From contig CAMAHO010000002.1 of NCBI GenBank assembly GCA_945834545.1, positions 1-37,269 of the forward strand: 37,269 nucleotides of DNA, written 5' to 3'. The stretch is from an uncultured Lachnospiraceae bacterium. GTDB lineage: Bacteria; Bacillota; Clostridia; Lachnospirales; Lachnospiraceae. Shown here piece after piece: positions 7,301 to 15,124 of this stretch. A model generated the notes under the pieces. It did no database searches, was not told the origin of the DNA, and worked only from the letters and a program-made list of their open reading frames with translations. The position numbers and the translations under genes were made by a program. Position 1 is the first letter of the stretch. Every line of letters begins with the position of its first letter.

Positions 7301-8922
7301 GTGACAATCTTTTCTCTCACCGCATCAATGGGCGGATTGGTAACCTGGGCGAATTTTTGTTTAAAATAATAAAACAGCGGCTGATATTCCTTGGAAAGAG
7401 CGGCAATTGGCGTATCCACACCCATAGCCCCAATGTGCTCCGCACCGTTTAAGGCCATACTGCCAATCTCTTCCTTGTAATCCTCGTAGGTATAGCCAAA
7501 GGCCTTCTGGAGCTTGGTAAGCTCCTCTTTTCTATAGGAAGGAACCTTTTCATTGGGAATCTTAAGCTCTGCTAGATTAATCAGATTAGCATCCAGCCAC
7601 TCACCGTAGGGCTCACAGCCTGCATACTTCTCCTTAAGCTCCTCATCGTAGATGATTTTGCCCTGCTTCATATCCACTAACAGCATTTTGCCGGGATGTA
7701 GTCTTTCCTTCTTTAAGATATGAGCCTCATCCAATTCCAGAACGCCAACCTCGGAGGAAAGCACCAGTCTTCCGTCATCCATCACATAATAACGGGAGGG
7801 ACGAAGACCGTTTCTGTCAAGAATGGCACCCATGACATCACCGTCGGAAAACAGAATGGACGCCGGTCCATCCCAGGGCTCCATCATAGTGGCATAATAC
7901 TGATAGAAATCTCTTTCCTTCTGGGAAATGGTATCGTTGTGCTCCCAAGGCTCGGGAATCAAAATCATAGCAGCCAAGGCCGGGTCCATGCCGGACATAA
8001 TCATAAACTCCAGAGCATTATCCAGCATAGCGGAGTCAGAGCCCTCTGCTGAGATAATGGGCAGAACCTTGGTAAAGTCCTCCTCGCTAAAGCAGCTTAC
8101 ATGCATGGTCTCCTCTCTGGCTAACATCTTATCTACATTGCCCTTAATGGTATTGATTTCCCCGTTGTGTACCATAAAGCGGTTGGGATGTGCGCGAACC
8201 CAGCTGGGGTTGGTGTTGGTAGAGAACCTGGAATGCACCAGGGCTACTGCGGAAGCAAAATCGCTGTCCTGCAGATCCGTAAAGAAGGTACGAAGCTGTC
8301 CCACCAGAAACATTCCCTTGTATACGATGGTTCTGCAGGATAGGGAGGGCACATAGGTATTGTCATTGCTTTGCTCAAAGACACGACGAACCACATAGAG
8401 CTTGCGGTCAAACTCCAAATCCGTCATATCCTCCTCTGGTCTCTTGATAAAGGCCTGCATAATCACAGGGCAGCTCTCTAGGGCCTTCTGCCCTAACACC
8501 TGGGGCGCATTGGGCACCACTCTCCAACCAAGCAGAGTCAGACCCTCCTTTTTCAGGATGACCTCAAACATCTTTTTTGCCTGGTTTCTTTTTAATTCAT
8601 TTTGGGGAAAGAAAAACATTCCCACCGCATAGCTTCTTTCCTTACCCAGAGTAATCCCCAGCTCCTTGCAAACCTTCCCAAAGAAAGCGTGGGGAATCTG
8701 GGTTAAAATACCAACGCCGTCACCAGTCTTTCCTTCTGCATCCTTGCCGGCTCTGTGCTCTAGGTTTTCCACAATACTCAGGGAATCCGCCACAATCTGA
8801 TGACTTGCCTTTCCGTGGATATCTACAATCGCACCGATACCACAGTTATCATGCTCGAAGCTGCTATCGTATAAAGCCCCCTGGGCTGTCTGTTCCTTTA
8901 CCTGAAATAATTCCTGACTCAT
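4363..8922 (-). CDS. gltB: Glutamate synthase large subunit
   Basis: 1519 residues, the usual size of GltB. The class II glutaminase domain should start at Cys27 (DNCGIGAIVD) after removal of a propeptide. The central domain and the FMN/[3Fe-4S] synthase domain follow, with SGEGGESDERLAS, KPGEGGHLPGGKV, ISPPPHHDIYSIEDL, ISGYDGGTGAAPLSS and the cluster-binding CVMMRVCNLDTCPMG. The C-terminal beta-helix (GXGXG repeats, e.g. GLSGGKLIVKAPKNAGYDAENN split over strands) is complete. It makes glutamate from glutamine and 2-oxoglutarate with GltD. Its ATG overlaps the pyrG stop as ATGA, so translation is coupled to pyrG. That link between CTP synthesis and glutamate synthesis is an unusual operon partner. 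No frameshift or missing catalytic motif was seen. Confidence 0.97.
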   Translation of the reverse strand: MSQELFQVKEQTAQGALYDSSFEHDNCGIGAIVDIHGKASHQIVADSLSIVENLEHRAGKDAEGKTGDGVGILTQIPHAFFGKVCKELGITLGKERSYAVGMFFFPQNELKRNQAKKMFEVILKKEGLTLLGWRVVPNAPQVLGQKALESCPVIMQAFIKRPEEDMTDLEFDRKLYVVRRVFEQSNDNTYVPSLSCRTIVYKGMFLVGQLRTFFTDLQDSDFASAVALVHSRFSTNTNPSWVRAHPNRFMVHNGEINTIKGNVDKMLAREETMHVSCFSEEDFTKVLPIISAEGSDSAMLDNALEFMIMSGMDPALAAMILIPEPWEHNDTISQKERDFYQYYATMMEPWDGPASILFSDGDVMGAILDRNGLRPSRYYVMDDGRLVLSSEVGVLELDEAHILKKERLHPGKMLLVDMKQGKIIYDEELKEKYAGCEPYGEWLDANLINLAELKIPNEKVPSYRKEELTKLQKAFGYTYEDYKEEIGSMALNGAEHIGAMGVDTPIAALSKEYQPLFYYFKQKFAQVTNPPIDAVREKIVTATTVYAGKNGDLLSVKPENCHVLKIKNPILSDLDLMKISHLNKNGFKAAKVSTLFYKSSPLERAVEHLFVEVDRAYRDGCNILILSDRGVDENHVAIPSLLAVAAVHRHLVQTKKCTAMSLILESGEPRGVHHFATLLGYGACAVNPYLAHASIASLIEEGLLDKDYYAAARDYDNAIIQGIVKVASKMGISTIQSYQGSKIFEAIGISQKVVEKYFTGTVSRIDGITIEDIAREVDKQHSLAFDPLGLPTDMTIDSMGRHKMRANGETHRYNPQTIHMLQMATREGSYEKFKLYTQMVDKEETGYLRSLMDFVYPEKGIDLSEVESATEIVKRFKTGAMSYGSISEEAHEALAIAMNHLHGKSNSGEGGESDERLASAGTEHDRSSAIKQVASGRFGVTSRYLVSAKELQIKMAQGAKPGEGGHLPGGKVYPWIAKTRHSTPGVSLISPPPHHDIYSIEDLAQLIYDLKNANKYARISVKLVSEAGVGTIAAGVAKAGAGVILISGYDGGTGAAPLSSIHNAGLPWELGLAETHQTLLQNGLRNRVVIETDGKLMSGRDVAIAAILGAEEFGFATAPLVTLGCVMMRVCNLDTCPMGIATQNPELRKRFIGKPEYVENFMLFIAEELREYMAKLGVRTVNELVGRTDLLKKKEELQGNGSKINLESILSRNSLEEKVFDPACAYDFALENTKDERLMAEDKALREAIGKGKKYKTQVKVTNIDRTFGTLIGAEITRKHGEGLAEDTLVLGCKGAGGQSFGAFIPKGLTLELEGDSNDYFGKGLSGGKLIVKAPKNAGYDAENNIIIGNVALYGATLGEAYIAGKAGERFCVRNSGAKCVVEGVGEHGCEYMTGGLAVILGSIGKNFAAGMSGGVAYVLDEDNSLYRNINKEMILMEQLTEKADKEELRSMLKKHVAYTDSRKAQDILEHFEEYIPKFKKIIPADYKKMVELTYEFKERGMSTKDAQIEAFYASFTDK

Positions 8923-10529
8923 AACCTCTCCTCCTTCATCTGAAGTGCTGCCTGTATTAGTCCCTGAAACAGTGGATGGGGTGCATCCGGTCTGGACTTA
9001 AACTCCGGATGTGCCTGGGTTGCCACAAAGAAGGGATGTTCCTTTACCTCCACCATCTCCACAATGTGACCATCCGGGGAAAACCCGGACAATACCATGC
9101 CATGCGTTTCTAATACCTCCCGATACTCGTTATTCACCTCGTATCTGTGTCGATGACGCTCAGAAATCATTTCTTTTCCATATAATTTATAGGCTACTGT
9201 ATCCTTCTTTAACATACAGGGATATGCACCTAACCGCAGAGTTCCCCCAAGGTTTTCCACACCATTCTGGTCGGGCATGAGGTTAATTACCGGGTGCTTT
9301 GTCTCCGGAACCAACTCAATACTGGCTGCGCCCTCCAGTCCGCAGGCATTGCGTGCATATTCCACAATGGCAAGCTGCATGCCAAGGCACAGACCCAGAT
9401 AGGGTATGCCCTTCTCCCTACTGTAACGGATGGCCGTAATCATTCCCTCTGTTCCACGCTTTCCAAAGCCTCCGGGAACCAGAATGCCGTTTACTCCGGA
9501 CAGGAGGGAGTCCACCGTCTCCTCCGTCACCTCTTCCGAATCAATCCAGCGTATCTGAACCTCTGCCAGATTTGCGATACCGCCGTGCTTTAGGGCCTCC
9601 ACTACACTTAGGTAGGCATCATGCAAAGCCACATACTTTCCTACCAACGCAATTTCCACACTGGTTTTGGGATGATGAAAATCCTCCACCAGCTTCTTCC
9701 ATTTTGACAAATCCGGCTCCGGGCAGGGGATATGCAGGCATTCGCAAACGGCCTTTGCAAGGTTTTCCTCCTCTAACATCAAAGGCACCTCGTACAAGGA
9801 TTGAGCATCCAGGTTCTGCAACACATGCTCCTTGGGCACATTACAGAACAAAGCGATTTTCTCCTTCATATGCTCGTCTACCGGGTAATCCGAACGGCAC
9901 ACCAAGATATCCGGCCAGATACCCATGCTCTGTAAGCTCTTTACGCTCATCTGTGTGGGCTTTGTCTTCATCTCACCGGAGGCTTTGAGGTAAGGAATCA
10001 AGGTGACCTGAATCATGATGGCGTTCTCTCTACCCACTTCAGCCTGGAACTGGCGGATGGCCTCTAAAAAGGGCTGGCTCTCAATATCTCCTACCGTTCC
10101 GCCAATCTCAATGATGGAGATGGTGTCTTCCTTGTCATCCTTAGCCTTATAGAATTTATCCTTTATCTCATTGGTGATATGGGGAATGACCTGAACGGTT
10201 CCTCCGCCATAATCACCATGTCTTTCCTTATTTAAGACGGACCAGTAGATTTTCCCTGTTGTAACATTGGAATTTCTATCCAGGCTCTCGTCGATGAATC
10301 TTTCATAGTGACCCAAATCCAAATCGGTCTCTGTACCATCATCCGTCACAAACACCTCTCCATGCTGGATGGGATTCATGGTACCTGGGTCCACATTAAT
10401 ATAAGGGTCAAACTTCTGCATGGTAACATGATAATTCCTTGCCTTCAAAAGCCGCCCCAAACTGGCTGCAGTGATGCCCTTTCCTAAGCCGGAAACAACA
10501 CCGCCTGTCACAAACACATATTTAACCAT
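8919..10529 (-). CDS. pyrG: CTP synthase (glutamine hydrolysing)
   Basis: 536 residues from the ATG at 10529, which has AAAGGAGAGAGAGA before it; an upstream in-frame start at 10562 has no comparable signal. The N-terminal synthase domain begins VKYVFVTGGVVSGLGKG and carries KFDPYINVDPGTMNP, HGEVFVTDDGTE and DLDLGHYERF. The class I glutaminase domain has the oxyanion strand PGGFGKRG, the nucleophile in LGLCLGMQ and the His-Glu pair in QAHPEFKSRP. It aminates UTP to CTP using glutamine. It is first gene of the pyrG-gltB-gltD unit. The 270-nt space upstream holds a large palindrome, and its minus-strand end begins GGGC, a detail relevant to CTP-sensed pyrG leaders. Confidence 0.97.
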   Translation of the reverse strand: MVKYVFVTGGVVSGLGKGITAASLGRLLKARNYHVTMQKFDPYINVDPGTMNPIQHGEVFVTDDGTETDLDLGHYERFIDESLDRNSNVTTGKIYWSVLNKERHGDYGGGTVQVIPHITNEIKDKFYKAKDDKEDTISIIEIGGTVGDIESQPFLEAIRQFQAEVGRENAIMIQVTLIPYLKASGEMKTKPTQMSVKSLQSMGIWPDILVCRSDYPVDEHMKEKIALFCNVPKEHVLQNLDAQSLYEVPLMLEEENLAKAVCECLHIPCPEPDLSKWKKLVEDFHHPKTSVEIALVGKYVALHDAYLSVVEALKHGGIANLAEVQIRWIDSEEVTEETVDSLLSGVNGILVPGGFGKRGTEGMITAIRYSREKGIPYLGLCLGMQLAIVEYARNACGLEGAASIELVPETKHPVINLMPDQNGVENLGGTLRLGAYPCMLKKDTVAYKLYGKEMISERHRHRYEVNNEYREVLETHGMVLSGFSPDGHIVEMVEVKEHPFFVATQAHPEFKSRPDAPHPLFQGLIQAALQMKEERL

Positions 10530-10570
10530 TCTCTCTCTCCTTTTAAGGTCTCCCGTATACACTAATGTAC

Positions 10571-10713
10571 GGGCTTGACCCTCTTATGTGTTCTCCGTTC
10601 CCACGCTCTCGCTCCGTAAAACGCGTAGCGGTACATAAGGTGCTAAAGTACAGCACCTAAGTACCGACGCGTTTTAAGGGGGAACTTGAGAATACATAAG
10701 AGGGTCTGCGCCC
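10571..10713. repeat. 143-nt nested palindrome between amt and pyrG
   Basis: Successive paired segments can be read inward: GGGC/GCCC, GACCCTCTTATGT/ACATAAGAGGGTC, TTCTC/GAGAA, GTTCCC/GGGAAC, AAAACGCGT/ACGCGTTTT, CGGTAC/GTACCG and AGGTGCT/AGCACCT around a short loop. This makes one long, slightly bulged hairpin. It is not related in sequence to the RAYT repeat but has the same logic of nested arms. It may terminate amt transcription, act in the pyrG leader, or be another REP family. Confidence 0.8.
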
Positions 10714-10801
10714 TTATCCTTAAAATGGGATACCTAAAAAATCATTTTGAATCTTTCTTACAAAGCTTGTAAGTATTCTTTTGTTTGAAATTGTAAGTGG
10801 G

Positions 10802-12565
10802 TTATTCTACATCCTGCAGGGCTTCGAAGTCCTCTTCACCGGTACGGATCTTGACAACCTTTTCCACAGGGTAAACGAAAATCTTACCGTCTCCGATATG
10901 GCCTGTATAAAGGGCTTTCTTAGCTGCCTCGATAACGGACTCTACAGGAATCTTGCTGACTACTACGTCAACCTGTACCTTAGGAAGAAGGGTGGCATCC
11001 ATCTCAACACCACGATATCTTTCGCCGGCACCCTTTTGGATACCACAGCCCATAACCTGTGTTACGGTCATACCGGTTACACCCAAATCGTTCAGGGCTT
11101 TCTTTAATGCATCGTATCTGGAAAGCTTTGCAATGATTACGACCTTGCTGATGCCGGTAGGTGCTAAAGGTGCCACAACAGGAACGGCTGCATCCTTCTT
11201 TGCCTGGCTTGCGCTCTCATACTCTGCAACACCTAAGCTGGTGTTCTCGTTCACACTCATTGTCATAGTGTTGGAGATATCCATAATGCTGAAGCCTGCA
11301 TAAGCACTTGGCAAGCCGTGCTCGGTAGCATCCAGACCGATGATTTCTTCCTCTTCAGTAACGCGAAGACCGAATATTGCTTTGATTACAAGGAAGGTAA
11401 TGGTGATTGTCACTGCAGTCCAAGCTGCAACAGAGGCAAAACCGACAAACTGGATACCTAACAATTGAAAACCACCGCCGTAGAACAAACCTACCAGTTC
11501 TTCCCCTTCGCCGTTTGCAATGCTGTAGCCGGGAGCCGTGTTGGTAGCAAATAAGCCTACTGCAAGAGTACCCCAGATACCGTTTAAGCAGTGAACTGCA
11601 ACTGCACCAACGGGGTCATCAATATGTAATACATTGTCTAAGAACCAAACGCCGAAGCAAACCAGCAAACCGGCAACTGCACCGATGATGATAGAGCCAA
11701 GGCAATCTGTTACATCGCAGGGAGCAGTGATCGCTACCAGACCTGCAAGGGATGCGTTGAGACACATAGAAACATCCGGTTTGCCATACTTGATCCAGGT
11801 AAAGATCATACATACAACAGTAGCGATTGCAGGAGCAACGGTTGTGGTAAGGAAAACAGAGCCAAGCTGCTCTAAGCTGGTACAAGCTGCACCGTTAAAT
11901 CCATACCAGCCAAGCCATAGGATGAACACACCAAGGGCACCGATGGGAAGATTGTGACCGGGGAAAGCATTTACCTTTTCTACCTTTCCGTCCTTACCGG
12001 TTACAAACTTACCGATACGAGGTCCAAGAATCTTGGCACCAATCAAAGCAGAGATACCACCTACCATATGGATTGCACAGGAACCTGCGAAATCGTGGAA
12101 GCCCGTCTGAGAAAGCCAGCCGCCACCCCAAATCCAGTGTGCTTCGATAGGATAAATCAAAGCGGAAATAACGGCTGAGTAAACACAGTAGGAAAGGAAT
12201 TTGGTTCTCTCTGCCATAGCACCGGAAACGATAGTTGCTGTGGTAGCACAGAATACCAGGTTGAATACGAAATTCGAGAAATCAAAGCTTTCGTATGCTG
12301 TAAAGATATCAAAGCCGGGTTTTCCGATGAGACCTACCACATCCTCACCAAGCAACAGGCTAAAGCCGATCAATATAAAAACTACGGTACCGATACAAAA
12401 ATCCATCAGGTTCTTCATCAGGATGTTTCCTGTATTCTTAGCTCTGGTAAAGCCTGCCTCTACCATCGCAAAGCCTGCCTGCATCCAAAATACCAGGGCA
12501 GCGCCGATTAAGAACCACACGCCAAACACTTGGCCGCTAACAGCACTCATAATTTCTTCTGTCAT
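10802..12565 (-). CDS. amt: Ammonium transporter fused to a PII (GlnK) regulatory domain
   Basis: 587 residues, much longer than Amt alone (about 400-450). Residues about 1-405 form the 11-helix channel, with FWMQAGFAMVEAG, EAHWIWGGGWL, GFHDFAGSCAIHMVGG, SMCLNASLAGLVAITAPC and the twin-histidine regions (DFAGSCAIHMVGG and AVAVHCLNGIWG). After an Ala/Pro-rich linker (about 450-475), residues about 476-587 are a PII domain: VVIIAKLSRYDALKKAL, the T-loop GCGIQKGAGERYRG, LLPKVQVDVVV and IGDGKIFVYPVEKVVKIRTGE. Q39 and the first T-loop tyrosine of PII are kept, but the position of the uridylylated Tyr51 is Met. The protein probably gates ammonium uptake in cis by 2-oxoglutarate and nucleotide status. 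Start chosen at ATG 12565 behind AGGAGG; the longer frame lacks one. A leader hairpin precedes it. Confidence 0.95.
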   Translation of the reverse strand: MTEEIMSAVSGQVFGVWFLIGAALVFWMQAGFAMVEAGFTRAKNTGNILMKNLMDFCIGTVVFILIGFSLLLGEDVVGLIGKPGFDIFTAYESFDFSNFVFNLVFCATTATIVSGAMAERTKFLSYCVYSAVISALIYPIEAHWIWGGGWLSQTGFHDFAGSCAIHMVGGISALIGAKILGPRIGKFVTGKDGKVEKVNAFPGHNLPIGALGVFILWLGWYGFNGAACTSLEQLGSVFLTTTVAPAIATVVCMIFTWIKYGKPDVSMCLNASLAGLVAITAPCDVTDCLGSIIIGAVAGLLVCFGVWFLDNVLHIDDPVGAVAVHCLNGIWGTLAVGLFATNTAPGYSIANGEGEELVGLFYGGGFQLLGIQFVGFASVAAWTAVTITITFLVIKAIFGLRVTEEEEIIGLDATEHGLPSAYAGFSIMDISNTMTMSVNENTSLGVAEYESASQAKKDAAVPVVAPLAPTGISKVVIIAKLSRYDALKKALNDLGVTGMTVTQVMGCGIQKGAGERYRGVEMDATLLPKVQVDVVVSKIPVESVIEAAKKALYTGHIGDGKIFVYPVEKVVKIRTGEEDFEALQDVE

Positions 12566-12590
12566 AATAGTTTCCTCCTCATATAAATGG

Positions 12591-12623
12591 AAAGGCACGT
12601 TCCCCTTGGGAACGCGCCTTTGC
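12591..12623 (-). promoter_or_regulatory. Leader hairpin of amt (shared GCAAAGGCGC attenuator-like element)
   Basis: On the minus strand GCAAAGGCGCGTTCCC pairs with GGGGAACGTGCCTTT, a stem of about 13 bp containing one G-U pair and a tiny loop. The 5' side begins about 11 nt after a TATATT sequence that could be the -10; no good -35 is seen. The following U-tract is weak (CCUUUCCAUUU). The stem is about 26 nt before the amt start codon. Confidence 0.6.
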
Positions 12624-12722
12624 GTTTAAAATAATATATAAGATAATACCTGCGGATTTCTCCGTACTTTGTACTCTCGCAATCCTATCAAATATTCGCA
12701 TATAGTATGCTCATATTTGAGC

Positions 12723-12783
12723 GGGTCCCAAGGTCTGTTACCCACATTTGAGTAAGCTCATGTGGGTAAAGACCTTTTGACCC
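12723..12783. repeat. 61-nt palindrome downstream of glnN
   Basis: GGGTC / GACCC, AAGGTCT / AGACCTT, TACCCACAT / ATGTGGGTA and GAG / CTC pair in order around a short loop, five nucleotides past the glnN stop. It has no U-tract on the minus strand, so it looks more like another REP-type hairpin than a simple intrinsic terminator, although it may still stop or protect the glnN mRNA. Confidence 0.75.
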
Positions 12784-12788
12784 TGGTA

Positions 12789-14882
12789 TTATACATAGAA
12801 CAGTATCTTTGCATAATCCGGATAAGGAAGTACATCCTCAGGAAGCAGTTCCTCTGCCTCATCTGCAACCTTGCGAAGCTCTTCCATCTTAGCCAGAATG
12901 GTTGCCTGATAGTACTTAGCAGCTACCAGCGCCTCTGTCAGACCTTCTGCCGTTTCAATCTCTCCTGCCAGCTCACTTACCAGTTCAGAAATGCTGTCAT
13001 ACTGACCGGAAAGCTTTGTCAAAAGACGAACCTCAGCATTTACCGAAAGGCTGTCACACACTGCCTTCTTCTTGGAAACAGAAGTAGCGATCTGATCCAT
13101 ATACTCCATAAGAGCCGGTAAGAACTGCTTATTGACCATATCTACCATTGTCTTAGCTTCAATATGAATGGTCTTGGTATAGTTCTCTAAGAGAATCTCA
13201 TATCTGGAGTAAATCTCACTCTCCGTAAAGATATGATGCTTTGTAAAAAGCTTCTTATTCTTATCTGCCACAAACACAGGAAGTACATCCGGTGTGGACT
13301 TGTAGTTGTATAAGCCTCTCTTTTCTGCCTCTGCTACCCACTCATCGGTATAGCCGTTTCCGTTAAAGATAACCTTCTTGTGCTCTGCGATTCTGTCCTT
13401 CAATAGGCTGTGAATCTTGTCAGTCATCTGGTCAGCAGCTACATCCTTAAGCTCTTCATAAATCTTAGACAACTCTTCTGCCACTGCTGTATTTAACACC
13501 ACATTGGGTCCGGATACAGAAAGGGAAGAGCCCAGGGAACGAAACTCGAACTTATTACCGGTAAATGCAAAAGGTGAAGTTCTGTTACGATCCGTTGTAT
13601 CCTTAAAGAAATGAGGAAGTACACTGGCGCCGATATCCATAGTCACCTTTTCCTTATTTCCAAAGAAAGTGTCATTCTCAATGGACTTTAGTACCTCGGT
13701 AAGCTCATCTCCCAGGAATACGGAAATAATAGCAGGAGGTGCTTCGTTGGCTCCCAGTCTGTGGTCGTTTCCGGCAGATGCAACCGACAATCTCATCAAA
13801 TCTGCATAATTGTCAACTGCCGAGATAACTGCCATGAGGAATACCAGGAACTGTGTATTCTCTGCTGGAGTCTTGCCGGGGTCTAAGAGGTTTACCCCGG
13901 TATCCGTAGTCATGGACCAGTTGTTGTGCTTTCCGGAACCGTTGATTCCTGCGAAAGGCTTTTCGTGAAGGAGACATACAAAGCCGTGTTTGTCTGCTAC
14001 CTTTCTCATCACATCCATTGTCAACTGGTTGTGGTCCACTGCCACATTGGTGGTATCAAATACAGGTGCTAGCTCGTGCTGAGCAGGTGCTACCTCGTTG
14101 TGTTTTGTCTTAGCGGGAATTCCCAGCTTCCAAAGCTCCTCATCCAGGTCGTGCATATAAGCGGAAACTCTGGGCTTTAAGGCTCCGAAATAATGGTCCT
14201 CCATTTCCTGTCCCTTAGGAGGCTTCGCACCAAGCAAGGTTCTGCCGGTGAAAATCAAATCCATTCTCTTCTTGAAGTCTTCCTTATCTACCAGGAAGTA
14301 CTCCTGCTCAGGACCTACTGTGGTAGCAACACTCTTCACCCCTGTGTTGCCCAACAGTCCAAGCACCTTAACTGCCTCCTTGTTTAGTGCCTCCATAGAA
14401 CGAAGGAGAGGAGTTTTCTTATCCAGTGCTTCACCACTGTAGGAACAGAAGGCTGTGGGTATGTAAAGCGTTCCATCCTTGATGAAGGCCGGTGAAGTAG
14501 GATCCCAGGCTGTATATCCTCTGGCTTCAAAAGTTGCTCGAAGTCCTCCTGAAGGGAAACTGGAAGCATCCGGTTCACCCTTAACCAATTCCTTTCCGGA
14601 GAATTCCATGATTACCTCGCCGTTTCCTACGGGATTGATAAAGCTGTCGTGCTTCTCAGCAGTGAAACCGGTCATAGGCTGGAACCAGTGAGTGAAATGA
14701 GTTGCCCCATGCTCTACTGCCCATTCCTTCATAGCGATTGCTACTGCATTGGCTACATCCAATTCCAAATGAGAATTGGTATCAATTGTCTTTCTAAGTG
14801 CTTTATAAATATCCTTAGGGAGCTTTTCACGCATTACTCTGTCGTTAAACACCAAGCTTCCATACATTTCAGGTACTGTCAT
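12789..14882 (-). CDS. glnN: Glutamine synthetase, type III
   Basis: 697 residues, the GSIII length (about 700) rather than GSI (about 450). The N-terminus TVPEMYGSLVFNDRVM is followed by AVEHGATHFTHWFQPMTG, the family signature, then GPEQEYFLVD (metal-site glutamates), KTKHNEVAPAQHELAPVFD, GINGSGKHNNWSMTT (catalytic loop) and NRTSPFAFTGNKFEFR. The C-terminal helical region typical of GSIII is present (residues about 600-697). It makes glutamine from glutamate and ammonia. The ATG at 14882 has AAAGGAGAAAGAG before it; an in-frame ATG at 14930 lies in the loop of a leader hairpin and is less likely. It has its own promoter and a tandem-hairpin leader, and lies directly upstream of the ammonium transporter it works with. 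Confidence 0.96.
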   Translation of the reverse strand: MTVPEMYGSLVFNDRVMREKLPKDIYKALRKTIDTNSHLELDVANAVAIAMKEWAVEHGATHFTHWFQPMTGFTAEKHDSFINPVGNGEVIMEFSGKELVKGEPDASSFPSGGLRATFEARGYTAWDPTSPAFIKDGTLYIPTAFCSYSGEALDKKTPLLRSMEALNKEAVKVLGLLGNTGVKSVATTVGPEQEYFLVDKEDFKKRMDLIFTGRTLLGAKPPKGQEMEDHYFGALKPRVSAYMHDLDEELWKLGIPAKTKHNEVAPAQHELAPVFDTTNVAVDHNQLTMDVMRKVADKHGFVCLLHEKPFAGINGSGKHNNWSMTTDTGVNLLDPGKTPAENTQFLVFLMAVISAVDNYADLMRLSVASAGNDHRLGANEAPPAIISVFLGDELTEVLKSIENDTFFGNKEKVTMDIGASVLPHFFKDTTDRNRTSPFAFTGNKFEFRSLGSSLSVSGPNVVLNTAVAEELSKIYEELKDVAADQMTDKIHSLLKDRIAEHKKVIFNGNGYTDEWVAEAEKRGLYNYKSTPDVLPVFVADKNKKLFTKHHIFTESEIYSRYEILLENYTKTIHIEAKTMVDMVNKQFLPALMEYMDQIATSVSKKKAVCDSLSVNAEVRLLTKLSGQYDSISELVSELAGEIETAEGLTEALVAAKYYQATILAKMEELRKVADEAEELLPEDVLPYPDYAKILFYV

Positions 14883-14907
14883 CTCTCTTTCTCCTTTCTC
14901 ACTTTTT

Positions 14908-14947
14908 ATGAGCGCCCTTAAGTTGCGCATCCTTAAGAACCACTCAT
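14908..14947 (-). promoter_or_regulatory. Second leader hairpin of glnN
   Basis: ATGAGTGGTTCTTAAG pairs with CTTAAGGGCGCTCAT, allowing G-U pairs and one bulge, around the nine-base loop GATGCGCAA. The loop contains an in-frame ATG (14928-14930) that would extend GlnN by 16 residues. It sits between the first hairpin and the ribosome binding site. Confidence 0.55.
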
Positions 14948-14953
14948 AGAAAT

Positions 14954-14993
14954 AAAGAAAAGGCGCCTTGGACTAATCCAAAGCGCCTTTGCT
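14954..14993 (-). promoter_or_regulatory. First leader hairpin of glnN (shared GCAAAGGCGC attenuator-like element)
   Basis: GCAAAGGCGCTTTGGA TTAG TCCAAGGCGCC followed by TTTTCTTTATTT on the minus strand. The stem AAGGCGC/GCGCCTT plus TTGGA/TCCAA with a U-rich tail looks like an intrinsic terminator placed only a few nucleotides after the predicted transcription start. It starts with the same ten bases as the amt and purF leader hairpins. Confidence 0.72.
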
Positions 14994-15002
14994 TATGGGT
15001 GT

Positions 15003-15031
15003 ACTTTAGCACTTTCGTTTTTTCTTGTCAA
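15003..15031 (-). promoter_or_regulatory. glnN promoter
   Basis: Perfect TTGACA -35 (15026-15031), 17-nt spacer, TAAAGT -10 (15003-15008). Transcription should begin about 6 nt upstream of the first leader hairpin. Confidence 0.78.
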
Positions 15032-15124
15032 CACTTTTTTGAAACAATGTTTGAAACCTCTTTTCGAGTGCAAATAAAAGAATCATTCCCAGGGAAAAGC
15101 ATCCCCAGGATCAGAGAGTTATCA

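Noticed and set aside
10714..10760. Promoter for pyrG just ahead of GGGC
   Set aside because: Only a poor TTTTAA and no -35 at proper spacing could be found, so no feature was called.
14954..14993. T-box or known glutamine riboswitch in the glnN leader
   Set aside because: The leader is too short and lacks T-box sequences; the known glutamine riboswitches are cyanobacterial/marine classes with different motifs.
15060..15124. Intrinsic terminator after the XRE gene
   Set aside because: Sequences such as CCTGGGG and CCCTGGG do not pair properly; no convincing stem with a U-tract.
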